Below are positions 17,674 through 25,366 of a DNA stretch of 64,000 nt, piece after piece. Source of the stretch: Pelagibacter sp047722505 (GTDB lineage Bacteria > Pseudomonadota > Alphaproteobacteria > Pelagibacterales > Pelagibacteraceae); NCBI RefSeq assembly GCF_047722505.1, contig NZ_CP159814.1:1359136-1423135 (forward strand). Direction: 5' to 3'. Within the stretch, counting starts at the first letter, position 1, and every line of letters starts with the position of its first letter. The notes under the pieces are model-generated. The model was not told the origin of the DNA. It did not search any database and saw nothing but the letters and a program-made list of their open reading frames with translations. Made by a program: the position numbers and the translations under genes.

Positions 17674-18258
17674 TTAAAAGTTTTTATCTGACTCTGATAA
17701 ATCGGTATTTTTTTTAAAATATTCTTTTGAATTTTTAATTTTTTTATTTTTAACTAATAAAGCAGCTTTTTTCAAAATAGTTTTTTTAATATCAATTGAT
17801 ACATTGTTTTCAAGTTTACGAGTTTTACAAACATTATTAGCACACTTTTTTTCAAAAATAGAAACAGCCAAACCATCAGCCCTTATTTCATTGGTTAAAA
17901 ATTTGATGCTTATTTTTAAATTACTATTTTCATCATTTTCGTTATCAAACCAATCTGTAATTATAATCCCTCCAGAATAATCGACATTAGACAAAGGTGT
18001 AAAATCAAGCATTTCTAGAGATGCTCTCCACATGGGATTAGAGCTTGCAAATTCAAAATTACCACTGCCGCCTTTACCGATGTTTGAAAGAGAAAAGCTT
18101 TTCCCTTCAGCAACATTCTTTCTTGCTCGGTCTTTTACATTAACTGGGTTATCTTTAATATCTGATCTCTTATATAATCCACAACCAGACATATTCAAAA
18201 AAATGAGCAAAAAACTCACAAAGAATAAGGTTGTTTTAACAGTTTTAGATAAGAACAT
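17674..18258 (-). CDS. DUF3576 lipoprotein
   Basis: I take the ATG at 18258-18256 as start, giving 194 residues; the frame also permits a TTG at 18279. The N terminus is a signal peptide with lipobox LNMSGCGLY, so the protein should be lipid-anchored. The middle contains SNPMWRASLEMLDFTPLSNV and GGIIITDWF, the core of the DUF3576 family, which sits upstream of leuS in many alphaproteobacteria. Its function is unknown. The co-transcribed lptE suggests an envelope role (inference). Confidence 0.85.
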   Translation of the reverse strand: MFLSKTVKTTLFFVSFLLIFLNMSGCGLYKRSDIKDNPVNVKDRARKNVAEGKSFSLSNIGKGGSGNFEFASSNPMWRASLEMLDFTPLSNVDYSGGIIITDWFDNENDENSNLKISIKFLTNEIRADGLAVSIFEKKCANNVCKTRKLENNVSIDIKKTILKKAALLVKNKKIKNSKEYFKKNTDLSESDKNF

Positions 18259-18351
18259 TTTGTTAAGTATGTAGCCCAAAAGTCCTTAAAATCCAACCTA
18301 AAATGATAATATGTGATATTTTTACAACAATAATGATTTAATTACAAAAAA

Positions 18352-18365
18352 TTCTTTATAAAGAA
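18352..18365. repeat. 14-bp perfect palindrome in the porin leader region
   Basis: TTCTTTATAAAGAA is self-complementary and lies 61 bases before the likely porin start. It could be an operator, or simply a -10 region (TATAAA at 18357-18362). An AAGGAG sequence follows at 18364-18369. Confidence 0.4.
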
Positions 18366-18426
18366 GGAGTTTTTTGGAGAATTATTTAAAAAGGCATCAT
18401 TCATGAATAAACAAATAGGAGAAAAT

Positions 18427-19503
18427 ATGAATAATTTAAAAAAAATTGGTCTTACTGCTCTAGCTGGTTCGCTAGTAGCTGTATCTGCCAATGCAATTGA
18501 AATGTCAGTTTCAGGTAATACATCTGTATCTTACACTTCATCTTCAACAGCATCAGCAGCAGCTGGTGCTCAAGGTCCTGGAGGACAAGCAATTGGTGTA
18601 GACACTGGAATTTCATTTACTGGTTCAGGAGAACTTGAAAATGGTTTTACTGTTAAAACTTTTGCAGCATTAGATGACGGAAGAGCTAACACTCTATCTT
18701 CTTCTCAATTAACATTGGGAATGGGATCTTTGGGTACAGTTGTTTTCGCTCAACAATTTGGTACTGCAGCTAATGGTATTGATGACATGACTCCAAGAGT
18801 TAAAGAAGAAGCTTTTGATCAAGCAGGTGGTTCAGTTCTACAAGGTTTTGGTAGAGCAACTGCTGAAGGTGCTGTAACTTACAAGTCACCTTCTTTTGAT
18901 GTAGCGGGCTTCGGCTTATCATTTGGACTTGACTATGATCCAGCAGCAGGAAATGCTAGTGATGATCATGACGCTGTAACTGATAAAGGTGCTGCTGGTG
19001 CTGGTTCAGGAACTGGTGCAGTAGTTAAACTTACTTCAGACATGGGAGTTACTGTAGGTGCTGGTAGAGAAGTTATATCTGGTCAAGGTAAAGCTGGTGA
19101 TAAAGAAAACATTACTGGTTATGTGCTGTACACAATGGGACCCGTTTCAGTTGGTTACCAACAGTACTACCTAGATAATGGTATTGGTACAGGTGCTGCC
19201 GGTGGCGTAAAGTCTAGTGCCGACTACGATGGTGATGCTATGTCGATTGCTTTCAACGTAAATGATAATTTATCATTAGGTTACGGTGAAATTAGCGAGA
19301 CTAAAGGAACAAACTCTAACGCTTTAGCAGTAGCTGTAACGCCAGAAACAACTAGAGATATTAAATCATTCACAGCAGCTTACTCAGCTGGTGGAATGGC
19401 TCTAACTATTCAGCAAACTGATACTGACAACTACGCGTTGGCAGCAGCAGCAAGTGCTAGAAATGTTGAGAATACTCACATAACTTTAGCTTTCGCGTTT
19501 TAA
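18427..19503 (+). CDS. Outer-membrane porin
   Basis: From the ATG at 18427 the product has 358 residues. The start is chosen because AGGAG (18417-18421) lies 5 bases upstream and the signal peptide MNNLKKIGLTALAGSLVAVS-ANA begins there; an in-frame ATG at 18403 would add eight residues. The mature protein alternates small polar and aromatic residues in beta-strand patterns and ends in AFAF with a terminal Phe, as outer-membrane barrels do. Codons are richer in GC than in the neighbours, fitting high expression. It is probably the major general porin for nutrient uptake. Confidence 0.88.
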   Translation: MNNLKKIGLTALAGSLVAVSANAIEMSVSGNTSVSYTSSSTASAAAGAQGPGGQAIGVDTGISFTGSGELENGFTVKTFAALDDGRANTLSSSQLTLGMGSLGTVVFAQQFGTAANGIDDMTPRVKEEAFDQAGGSVLQGFGRATAEGAVTYKSPSFDVAGFGLSFGLDYDPAAGNASDDHDAVTDKGAAGAGSGTGAVVKLTSDMGVTVGAGREVISGQGKAGDKENITGYVLYTMGPVSVGYQQYYLDNGIGTGAAGGVKSSADYDGDAMSIAFNVNDNLSLGYGEISETKGTNSNALAVAVTPETTRDIKSFTAAYSAGGMALTIQQTDTDNYALAAAASARNVENTHITLAFAF

Positions 19504-19520
19504 TTAGTTAAGTTATTAAA

Positions 19521-20084
19521 TTATAAAACCAGCCTAATTTTTTTAGGCTGGTTTTTTTTTATCCAAGTTATAGAGGCAAAACCTAGAGCCTTAGTAAGCT
19601 TTAATCTTTTTAAGTTAAAATTATTTATTCCACCAAGCGCAATTAATTTAACGTCATTATTTAAATTAATTAAATTAAATTTATTAATACCCAAAAAAAA
19701 ATTACTTTTCTTATTTTTAAATATAGGAGAGACAAATATTTGCTTACACCCTTGAAGTTTTTTAATTTTCAAATCAACTATATGGTGTGCAGACCCAATT
19801 AAGCGAAAATTAGATTTTACATTAAGGTTTTGAAAATTTAAATTTTTATTAAAGGCGGGAATGTATAAGCCATCTAAACCAAGATTGAAGGCGAGTTTAT
19901 AATCATTAGCAACAAATAGTTTGCGCCTATTTTTTTTACAGAATGCACTCAGTTTAGTAAGAATAGGTTTTTTGTTGATTAAATCATAGTTTCTAAAGAT
20001 GATATTAATATTTTTATCTAAATTTAATATTTCATTACTGTTAAAGTCTTTGATAAAATAATAAATATTACTTAAATGATTCAT
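19521..20084 (-). CDS. Thiamine-phosphate synthase-like protein (ThiE/TenI family, divergent)
   Basis: The 187-residue protein is a short TIM-barrel relative of ThiE/TenI. Recognisable blocks are LGLDGLYIPAF, IGSAHHI, QIFVSPIFKNKKS and KLIALGGINNFNLKRL, matching the phosphate-binding strand ends of the family. Several ThiE catalytic residues are not evident, so activity is uncertain. The last twelve or so codons are formed by the porin terminator (19525-19560). The start overlaps the divergent yggS start by 9 bases. It could act in thiamine salvage or be a non-catalytic TenI-like protein. Confidence 0.7.
   Translation of the reverse strand: MNHLSNIYYFIKDFNSNEILNLDKNINIIFRNYDLINKKPILTKLSAFCKKNRRKLFVANDYKLAFNLGLDGLYIPAFNKNLNFQNLNVKSNFRLIGSAHHIVDLKIKKLQGCKQIFVSPIFKNKKSNFFLGINKFNLINLNNDVKLIALGGINNFNLKRLKLTKALGFASITWIKKNQPKKIRLVL
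19525..19560 (+). terminator. Intrinsic terminator of the porin gene
   Basis: AAACCAGCCTAA (19526-19537) pairs perfectly with TTAGGCTGGTTT (19543-19554) over a 5-base T loop, and nine T residues end the element (19552-19560). The preceding A run makes it usable from the other strand as well. The whole hairpin lies inside the last codons of the convergent ThiE-like gene. Confidence 0.92.
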
Positions 20085-20720
20085 AATACTGTTAATAATT
20101 TAGTCTCAATTAAAAAAGAAATACAGTTAAAAAATGATAATATAAAAATTATCGCTGTATCAAAAACGTTTCCTATAGAAAAAATCTTACCACTAATAGA
20201 GTTTGGCCATATTGATTATGGAGAAAATAAAGTTAAAGAAGCCTTAGATAAATGGACAAATATAAAAAATGAAAATAAAAGTATTAAACTTCATTTAATA
20301 GGTAAACTTCAAACCAATAAAGTTAAGTTGGCACTAGGAATATTTGATTATATCCATTCACTAGATAGTGAAAAATTAGCGATTAAAATTTCTGAGGAAC
20401 AAATAAAACAAGAAAAAAAACCTAAGATTTTTATACAGGTTAACATTGGTGATGAAGACCAAAAATCTGGCTTAAGTAAAGAAAAATTAGATGAATTTTA
20501 TAAATTTTGCAAAAACTTGAATTTGGATATTATTGGTACCATGTGCATTCCACCAGTTGATCAAAACCCAAAAAAATATTTTGCTGAGATGAATAAAATA
20601 AATCAAGAATCGAATTTTAAAGAATTAAGCATGGGCATGTCCTCAGATTATTTAGAGGCAATTCAAAATAATGCAACATTTATAAGGGTTGGATCAAAAA
20701 TTTTTGGTAGCAGAGGTTAA
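20076..20720 (+). CDS. YggS-family pyridoxal-phosphate homeostasis protein
   Basis: The 214-residue protein has the PLP-binding lysine in IIAVSKTFP (Lys about 29), then GENKVKEA, LHLIGKLQTNK, a QVNIGDEDQKSG block and the C-terminal LSMGMSSDYLEAI and VGSKIFG motifs. These are diagnostic for the PLPBP/YggS family, single-domain PLP proteins that buffer vitamin B6 and affect amino-acid pools. The start overlaps the divergent ThiE-like gene by 9 bases; the 3' end overlaps the convergent L,D-transpeptidase by 4. Confidence 0.92.
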   Translation: MIHNTVNNLVSIKKEIQLKNDNIKIIAVSKTFPIEKILPLIEFGHIDYGENKVKEALDKWTNIKNENKSIKLHLIGKLQTNKVKLALGIFDYIHSLDSEKLAIKISEEQIKQEKKPKIFIQVNIGDEDQKSGLSKEKLDEFYKFCKNLNLDIIGTMCIPPVDQNPKKYFAEMNKINQESNFKELSMGMSSDYLEAIQNNATFIRVGSKIFGSRG

Positions 20721-21205
20721 CCTATTTTAATCTTAGTTTTTTCATTTATTAATTTTAGTAATATTTCAAAATCTTTCCGTCTTAAAGCAATGCACCCTGC
20801 TGTTGGTGTGTAATCATCAGTTAAATGTATAAATACAGCACTTCCATTACCTGGAATTTTTTTCTCATTATGGCTGATTGTGATTATATAATCGTACCTT
20901 TGATCTTTTCTATGGAAATTTTCTTTTAGATTTTTACTATTTACCTTAATTTCTTGGTTATATTTTTTATGGTTAGGATCATCACACCAAGCCATATCTC
21001 TTTTGATAATTTTTTTAGCTATTCTGCATTCTGGAGTACCAACACGATCTTTTCTATAATATAATTTTTTTAGATGGAATAAGCCCATAGGCGTTGTGAA
21101 GTCCCCTTCTTTTTTGTTAGAATTTAAGCCTTTTTTTCCGATACAGCATTTTAATTTATATTCATCAATTATAAGAGTGTTTTTATTTGGGACATGAATT
21201 ATCAT
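20717..21205 (-). CDS. L,D-transpeptidase (YkuD family)
   Basis: I set the start at the ATG 21205-21203 (MIIHVPNKNTLIIDEYKLK), giving 162 residues, because a longer frame would run through the divergent regulator gene. The C-terminal motif FIHLTDDYTPTAGCIAL supplies the catalytic Cys of the YkuD family, with TAGC in place of the usual SHGC, a variant I associate with short alphaproteobacterial members. These enzymes form 3-3 peptidoglycan crosslinks or attach proteins to the wall. No signal peptide is visible, so how it reaches the periplasm is unclear. Confidence 0.82.
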   Translation of the reverse strand: MIIHVPNKNTLIIDEYKLKCCIGKKGLNSNKKEGDFTTPMGLFHLKKLYYRKDRVGTPECRIAKKIIKRDMAWCDDPNHKKYNQEIKVNSKNLKENFHRKDQRYDYIITISHNEKKIPGNGSAVFIHLTDDYTPTAGCIALRRKDFEILLKLINEKTKIKIG

Positions 21206-21224
21206 AGATATTACTAATAAGATT

Positions 21225-21806
21225 ATGCAAAAAGTTTTTATTGTAAACTTCAACTCATTATATGAAATCTTAGATGAGATTAAAGAAAATTTGTCTTTTA
21301 AGATTGTAAAATTTGAAAATGAGGTTGATCTTATAAATAACTCTGATTTAGATATAATAAATTCTTTAATAATCCTTAAAAATAATAATAAATTATTATT
21401 AGATAATAAAATTATGGAAAAAAATATCCTAAATCTTAATGATTTACCCCTTGTTTTAACCAAACTTCTTCAGTTAGTTAATATCAAATTAATGAAATTA
21501 AAATTTAACCACCAATCAAAAATTAATATCAACGGCTATGTATTAAATATCAATTCTAAATTTTTTTCTAAAAATGATTTAGATCTTAAATTAACTGAAA
21601 AAGAAATTGAAATTATTTTATATTTAAATAATACAAAAACTAAACACGATATTGCTGATTTACAAAAAAATATATGGGGTTATTCTGCAAACATGGAAAC
21701 GCATACTGTTGAAACACATATTTATAGATTAAGAAAAAAAATAAGTGATTTATTTAAGGATGAAAAATTTATTATGAGTCACAAAAATGGCTATTTTATT
21801 GAGTAA
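21225..21806 (+). CDS. Winged-helix (OmpR-type) regulator with degenerate receiver domain
   Basis: The 193-residue protein ends in an OmpR/PhoB-type DNA-binding domain (about 105-193): LTEKEIEIILYLN, then the recognition region METHTVETHIYRLRKKI and the wing KNGYFIE. The N-terminal 100 residues have the size of a receiver domain, but the acidic pocket and phosphorylated Asp are not recognisable. It probably works without phosphorylation or binds another signal (inference). No kinase gene is adjacent. It is divergent from the L,D-transpeptidase gene with a 19-base gap, so it may regulate that gene and itself. Confidence 0.75.
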   Translation: MQKVFIVNFNSLYEILDEIKENLSFKIVKFENEVDLINNSDLDIINSLIILKNNNKLLLDNKIMEKNILNLNDLPLVLTKLLQLVNIKLMKLKFNHQSKININGYVLNINSKFFSKNDLDLKLTEKEIEIILYLNNTKTKHDIADLQKNIWGYSANMETHTVETHIYRLRKKISDLFKDEKFIMSHKNGYFIE

Positions 21807-21812
21807 GTTAGT

Positions 21813-22742
21813 TTAACTTAGTCTTGCACCAACCTTTTGGATTATTTTTGAGGACATCTCAGTTCCTTTTTCGAGGCTCTCTTTAATTGTGGTGTTATTA
21901 ATAAATCCATGAAGAAAACCTGCTGCAAAAAGATCTCCCGCTCCAGTTAAGTCCACAATCTTTAAATTGGGTTTACTTTGACATTCTACAATTTCTTGAT
22001 TTTTAATAGCGATACTTCCTTTTTCACCACGTGTAATAATTAAAAGTTTTCCTAGTTGTTTTCCAAATTCTATAACATCATCAAAATTTTTAGCATCTAT
22101 TAATGATTTAATTTCTTGTTCGTTAGCAAAGGTAATATCAAGTTTATTTTTGATCAAATTTAGAAAATCATTTTTATGTCTTTCTACGCAAAATTGATCT
22201 GATAGAGACATTGCTTTAATATTGGAAAGTGACATTGATTTATCAAAAGCTAATTTTGGCTCTCCTTCATCCCATAGATAGCCTTCTAAAAAAATCATTT
22301 CACTTTCTTTTACAGCTTTCTCATTAATATCATTTCGGTTGATTTTGCCTGCAATTCCTAGAAAGGTAACCATAGTTCTTTCTGCATCAGGCGTGATTAA
22401 AATTAAGCAAGTCCCAGTTGGTGAGGTTTCTTTTTCTTTATTATAAAAATATTGAACCTTTTCTTTAGTAAGTCCTTCCTGATATTTTTGGCCTAGTTCG
22501 TCATCATTAACTTTACCTATAAAGCCAACATCATTTCCTAGCTGAGATAGTCCAACAATAGAATTTGCAACAGATCCTCCTGAGATAGTTTCTTCAATTT
22601 TAAGAGTTGTTAAAAGTTTTTGAAACTCAAGTTCATCAACAAGTTTCATAGTGCTTTTTGCTAATTCATTATCTATCAGGTACTGGTCATCAACCTTGCA
22701 TATAACATCAACAATTGCATTACCAATTCCTAGTACTTTCAT
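21813..22742 (-). CDS. PfkB-family carbohydrate kinase, adenosine-kinase-like
   Basis: The 309-residue protein starts VLGIGNAIVDVICKVDD and has the PfkB signature DLTGAGDLFAAGFLHG near the C terminus, where the Asp is the catalytic base. The N-terminal pattern and the GGSVANSIVGLSQLG block resemble alphaproteobacterial proteins annotated as adenosine kinase; ribokinase-like alternatives cannot be excluded. It closes the leftward run that begins at grpE and is separated from nth by one base. Its 3' end is 6 bases from the convergent regulator gene. Confidence 0.85.
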   Translation of the reverse strand: MKVLGIGNAIVDVICKVDDQYLIDNELAKSTMKLVDELEFQKLLTTLKIEETISGGSVANSIVGLSQLGNDVGFIGKVNDDELGQKYQEGLTKEKVQYFYNKEKETSPTGTCLILITPDAERTMVTFLGIAGKINRNDINEKAVKESEMIFLEGYLWDEGEPKLAFDKSMSLSNIKAMSLSDQFCVERHKNDFLNLIKNKLDITFANEQEIKSLIDAKNFDDVIEFGKQLGKLLIITRGEKGSIAIKNQEIVECQSKPNLKIVDLTGAGDLFAAGFLHGFINNTTIKESLEKGTEMSSKIIQKVGARLS

Positions 22743-22743
22743 A

Positions 22744-23397
22744 TTAAGCTTTTTTTATCTTAATTGGATTTTTTCTATTAGGATAACAAGTCATACAAAT
22801 TTTACAAGTCAAACCATAACACTCTCTTGCTTTACAGAATTCTCTTCCATAATAAATTATTTGTAAATGTAGTTTGCTCCATGTTTTTTCTGGAAATATT
22901 CTTTTCAAATCCTTTTCAGTTTGAATAACATTCTTACCATTTGTTAAACCCCATCTTTGGGCCAATCTATGTATATGTGTGTCGACTGCAAAAGCTGGAA
23001 TACCAAAACCTTGAGACATGACCACACTTGCTGTTTTATGGCCTACACCAGGCAGCTTTTCAAGCGCTTCAAAACTTTTAGGTATTTTACCTCCATGTTT
23101 TTCTAAAAGCAGCTTAGACATTAAGTAAACACTTTTTGCTTTAACACGAAAAAGACCGATACTTTTAATCAATTTTTCAATTCTTTTTCTGCCTAATTTA
23201 ACAAAATGTTCAGGTTTATTGTATTTTGGATATATTTTTTTAGTTACATTGTTAACATTTAGATCAGTGCATTGGGCTGATAAAAGAACTGACATCAATA
23301 GAGTGAAATTATTAGTATGATCTAATGGGATAGGGGTTGTAGGGTAAATTTTGTTTAAAATTTTTAGTATCTTTTTGGCTTTTTCTTTTTCATTCAT
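22744..23397 (-). CDS. nth: Endonuclease III
   Basis: The 217-residue DNA glycosylase/AP lyase removes oxidised pyrimidines. The helix-hairpin-helix and catalytic region is clear: LPGVGHKTASVV followed by FAVDTHIHRLAQRWG with the catalytic Asp. The C-terminal iron-sulfur segment reads CKARECYGLTCKICMTC, which is C-X4-C-X4-C-X2-C-X2-C, instead of the classical C-X6-C-X2-C-X5-C. Five cysteines are present, so a cluster is likely but the ligand set differs. The ATG overlaps the dapB stop by one base. Confidence 0.94.
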   Translation of the reverse strand: MNEKEKAKKILKILNKIYPTTPIPLDHTNNFTLLMSVLLSAQCTDLNVNNVTKKIYPKYNKPEHFVKLGRKRIEKLIKSIGLFRVKAKSVYLMSKLLLEKHGGKIPKSFEALEKLPGVGHKTASVVMSQGFGIPAFAVDTHIHRLAQRWGLTNGKNVIQTEKDLKRIFPEKTWSKLHLQIIYYGREFCKARECYGLTCKICMTCYPNRKNPIKIKKA

Positions 23398-24173
23398 TAT
23401 TTGAAATTCAATAAATCTCTCATTGAATAAAGACCAGGTTTTTTATTGATAAGCCATTTTGCAGCAGTTAAAGCACCATCAGAGTAAAGAGCTCTATCGA
23501 ATGCTTCATGATTTAGTTTTATTATTTCTTTTCCATTTGAAAAGGCAACCTCATGTTCTCCAATAATTTCACCTTTCCTAATTGAATTAAAATTAATTTT
23601 TTTTCCATAAGGGAAAATTTTTTTATTTAAAAATTTTTTACCTATTAAATTATAAAAATTTTTATTTCCTCCATCTGCAATCCCTTTTCCAAGCATTAAA
23701 GCAGTTCCTGATGGGTAATCTTTTTTATATTTATGATGAACCTCAAATACTTTACTTAAGTAATCATCATTTAGAGCTTTTGAAGCAATCTCTGTTAAAT
23801 ACATTAATAGGTTAACGCCTAAGCTCATATTACCCGCTTTTAGTATTGGGATTTTTTTTGAAAAATTTTTAATTACGGCTTCTTCTTTTTTACTAAAGCC
23901 AGTAGTTCCAATTATTACTCTTTTTTTTAATTTAGAGGCAATTTTAAGTATATCAAGTGTACAATTAGGTATCGTAAAATCTATTATAACATCAGTATTT
24001 TTAAAAGCCTCATCAGTGTTCAAGTTGAGTTTTACTCCTGCGATTTTTTTATTAAAAACTTTGCTTTCAGTAAGTGCTACCAACTTAAAACTTTTACTTG
24101 TCTTAGATGACTTAATTAGCTGTTGACCCATTCTACCAAGACAACCTGATATTGCTAAATTAATTTTTTTCAT
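23397..24173 (-). CDS. dapB: 4-hydroxy-tetrahydrodipicolinate reductase
   Basis: The 258-residue enzyme catalyses the second step of the diaminopimelate/lysine pathway. The nucleotide-binding start is ISGCLGRMGQQLI, followed by VIIDFTIP, IIGTTGFSKKE and the active-site block EVHHKYKKDYPSGTAL. The position in the dnaJ-dapB-nth run is familiar from other alphaproteobacteria. It lies 36 bases after dnaJ and overlaps nth by one base. Confidence 0.96.
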   Translation of the reverse strand: MKKINLAISGCLGRMGQQLIKSSKTSKSFKLVALTESKVFNKKIAGVKLNLNTDEAFKNTDVIIDFTIPNCTLDILKIASKLKKRVIIGTTGFSKKEEAVIKNFSKKIPILKAGNMSLGVNLLMYLTEIASKALNDDYLSKVFEVHHKYKKDYPSGTALMLGKGIADGGNKNFYNLIGKKFLNKKIFPYGKKINFNSIRKGEIIGEHEVAFSNGKEIIKLNHEAFDRALYSDGALTAAKWLINKKPGLYSMRDLLNFK

Positions 24174-24209
24174 TTAGGAAAATATTAACCTTTTTTAACA
24201 AATTAGTCT

Positions 24210-25334
24210 TTAGTTTTTCCAAAAACTTTTAGCTTTTTGAAAGAATTGTTTAATGCTTGGGTTTGATTTTTCGTTTTCTATTTTTCTAAATTTTTCAAGC
24301 AACTCTTTTTGTTCTTTGTTTAAAGAGATGGGAACCTCAGTATTTACTTGGACATAAAGATCTCCATTTCCACTACCACGCATGTAAGGCATTCCTTTCC
24401 CCTTTAATCGAAACTGTTTACCATTTTGAGTTCCATCAGGTATTTTTATTTTTGCTCTACCACCATCAATTGTAGGTATTTCTATTGTAGTACCCAAAGC
24501 TGCATCTGCAATAGATATCGGAAATTCAAAAAATAAATTTTCATCTGATCTTTTAAATAAGTCGTGAGAATGAACATTTACAAATAAATATAAATCACCA
24601 CTTGCTCCACCTTTAGTACCAGCCTCACCTTTACCAGCTAATCTTATTCGTGTTCCATCATCCACACCTTTTGGTATTGTTACCGATATTTTTTTTGAAG
24701 CTTGCTTGTTACCTTGACCGTTACAATCATTACATGGATTTGTAATTTCTTCCCCAGACCCTGCACATTGAGGACAAGTTTGTTGTACAGTAAAGAAACC
24801 TTGATTTGATCTTACTTTGCCGTTTCCACCACAAACTGTACATCTATCAGGCGAGTGACCAGGCTTAGATCCATTACCCTTACAGGTGTTACATTTTTCA
24901 GTAGTTGAAAATTTAATGTCTTGTTTTTTACCTTCATAAGCTTCTTCAAGAGAAACTGATAAATCATATCTTAAATCAGAGCCTCTATTGTTCGTGCTTT
25001 TTCTTCCTCTTGATCTTCCTCCTCCACCAAAATCCCCAAAAAAGTCTTCAAAAATATCTGAAAAATCAGCACCACCAAAACCTCCTCCTTGTCTTCCTCC
25101 ACCTCCACCTTCAAAAGCGGCGTGACCAAAGTTATCATAGTTTTGTTTCTTCTCTTGATCTGAAAGGACGCCATATGCTTCACCGGCTTCCTTAAATTTA
25201 TCTTCAGATGTTTTGTCACCTGGATTTTTATCTGGGTGATATTTTACTGCTAACTTTCTATAGGCTGATTTTAATTCTTCAGGACTTGCACTTTTGCTAA
25301 CACCCAAGACGTCATAAAAATCTCTTTTAGCCAT
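24210..25334 (-). CDS. dnaJ: Chaperone protein DnaJ
   Basis: The 374-residue type I Hsp40 has the J domain with HPD in KYHPDKNPG (about residues 31-39), a Gly/Phe-rich linker with GGGGG runs, four zinc-binding CxxCxGxG-type repeats (CNTCKGNG, CTVCGGNG, CPQCAGSG, CNDCNGQG) and C-terminal substrate domains. It stimulates DnaK ATPase and delivers unfolded proteins. It is 32 bases downstream of dnaK. Confidence 0.98.
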   Translation of the reverse strand: MAKRDFYDVLGVSKSASPEELKSAYRKLAVKYHPDKNPGDKTSEDKFKEAGEAYGVLSDQEKKQNYDNFGHAAFEGGGGGRQGGGFGGADFSDIFEDFFGDFGGGGRSRGRKSTNNRGSDLRYDLSVSLEEAYEGKKQDIKFSTTEKCNTCKGNGSKPGHSPDRCTVCGGNGKVRSNQGFFTVQQTCPQCAGSGEEITNPCNDCNGQGNKQASKKISVTIPKGVDDGTRIRLAGKGEAGTKGGASGDLYLFVNVHSHDLFKRSDENLFFEFPISIADAALGTTIEIPTIDGGRAKIKIPDGTQNGKQFRLKGKGMPYMRGSGNGDLYVQVNTEVPISLNKEQKELLEKFRKIENEKSNPSIKQFFQKAKSFWKN

Positions 25335-25366
25335 AAGTTACTTTAAGATGATTGTTGTTGTAAGAC

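Noticed and set aside
21206..21463. N-terminal extension of the L,D-transpeptidase gene
   Set aside because: It runs antisense through the regulator gene; the family N terminus begins at the ATG at 21205.
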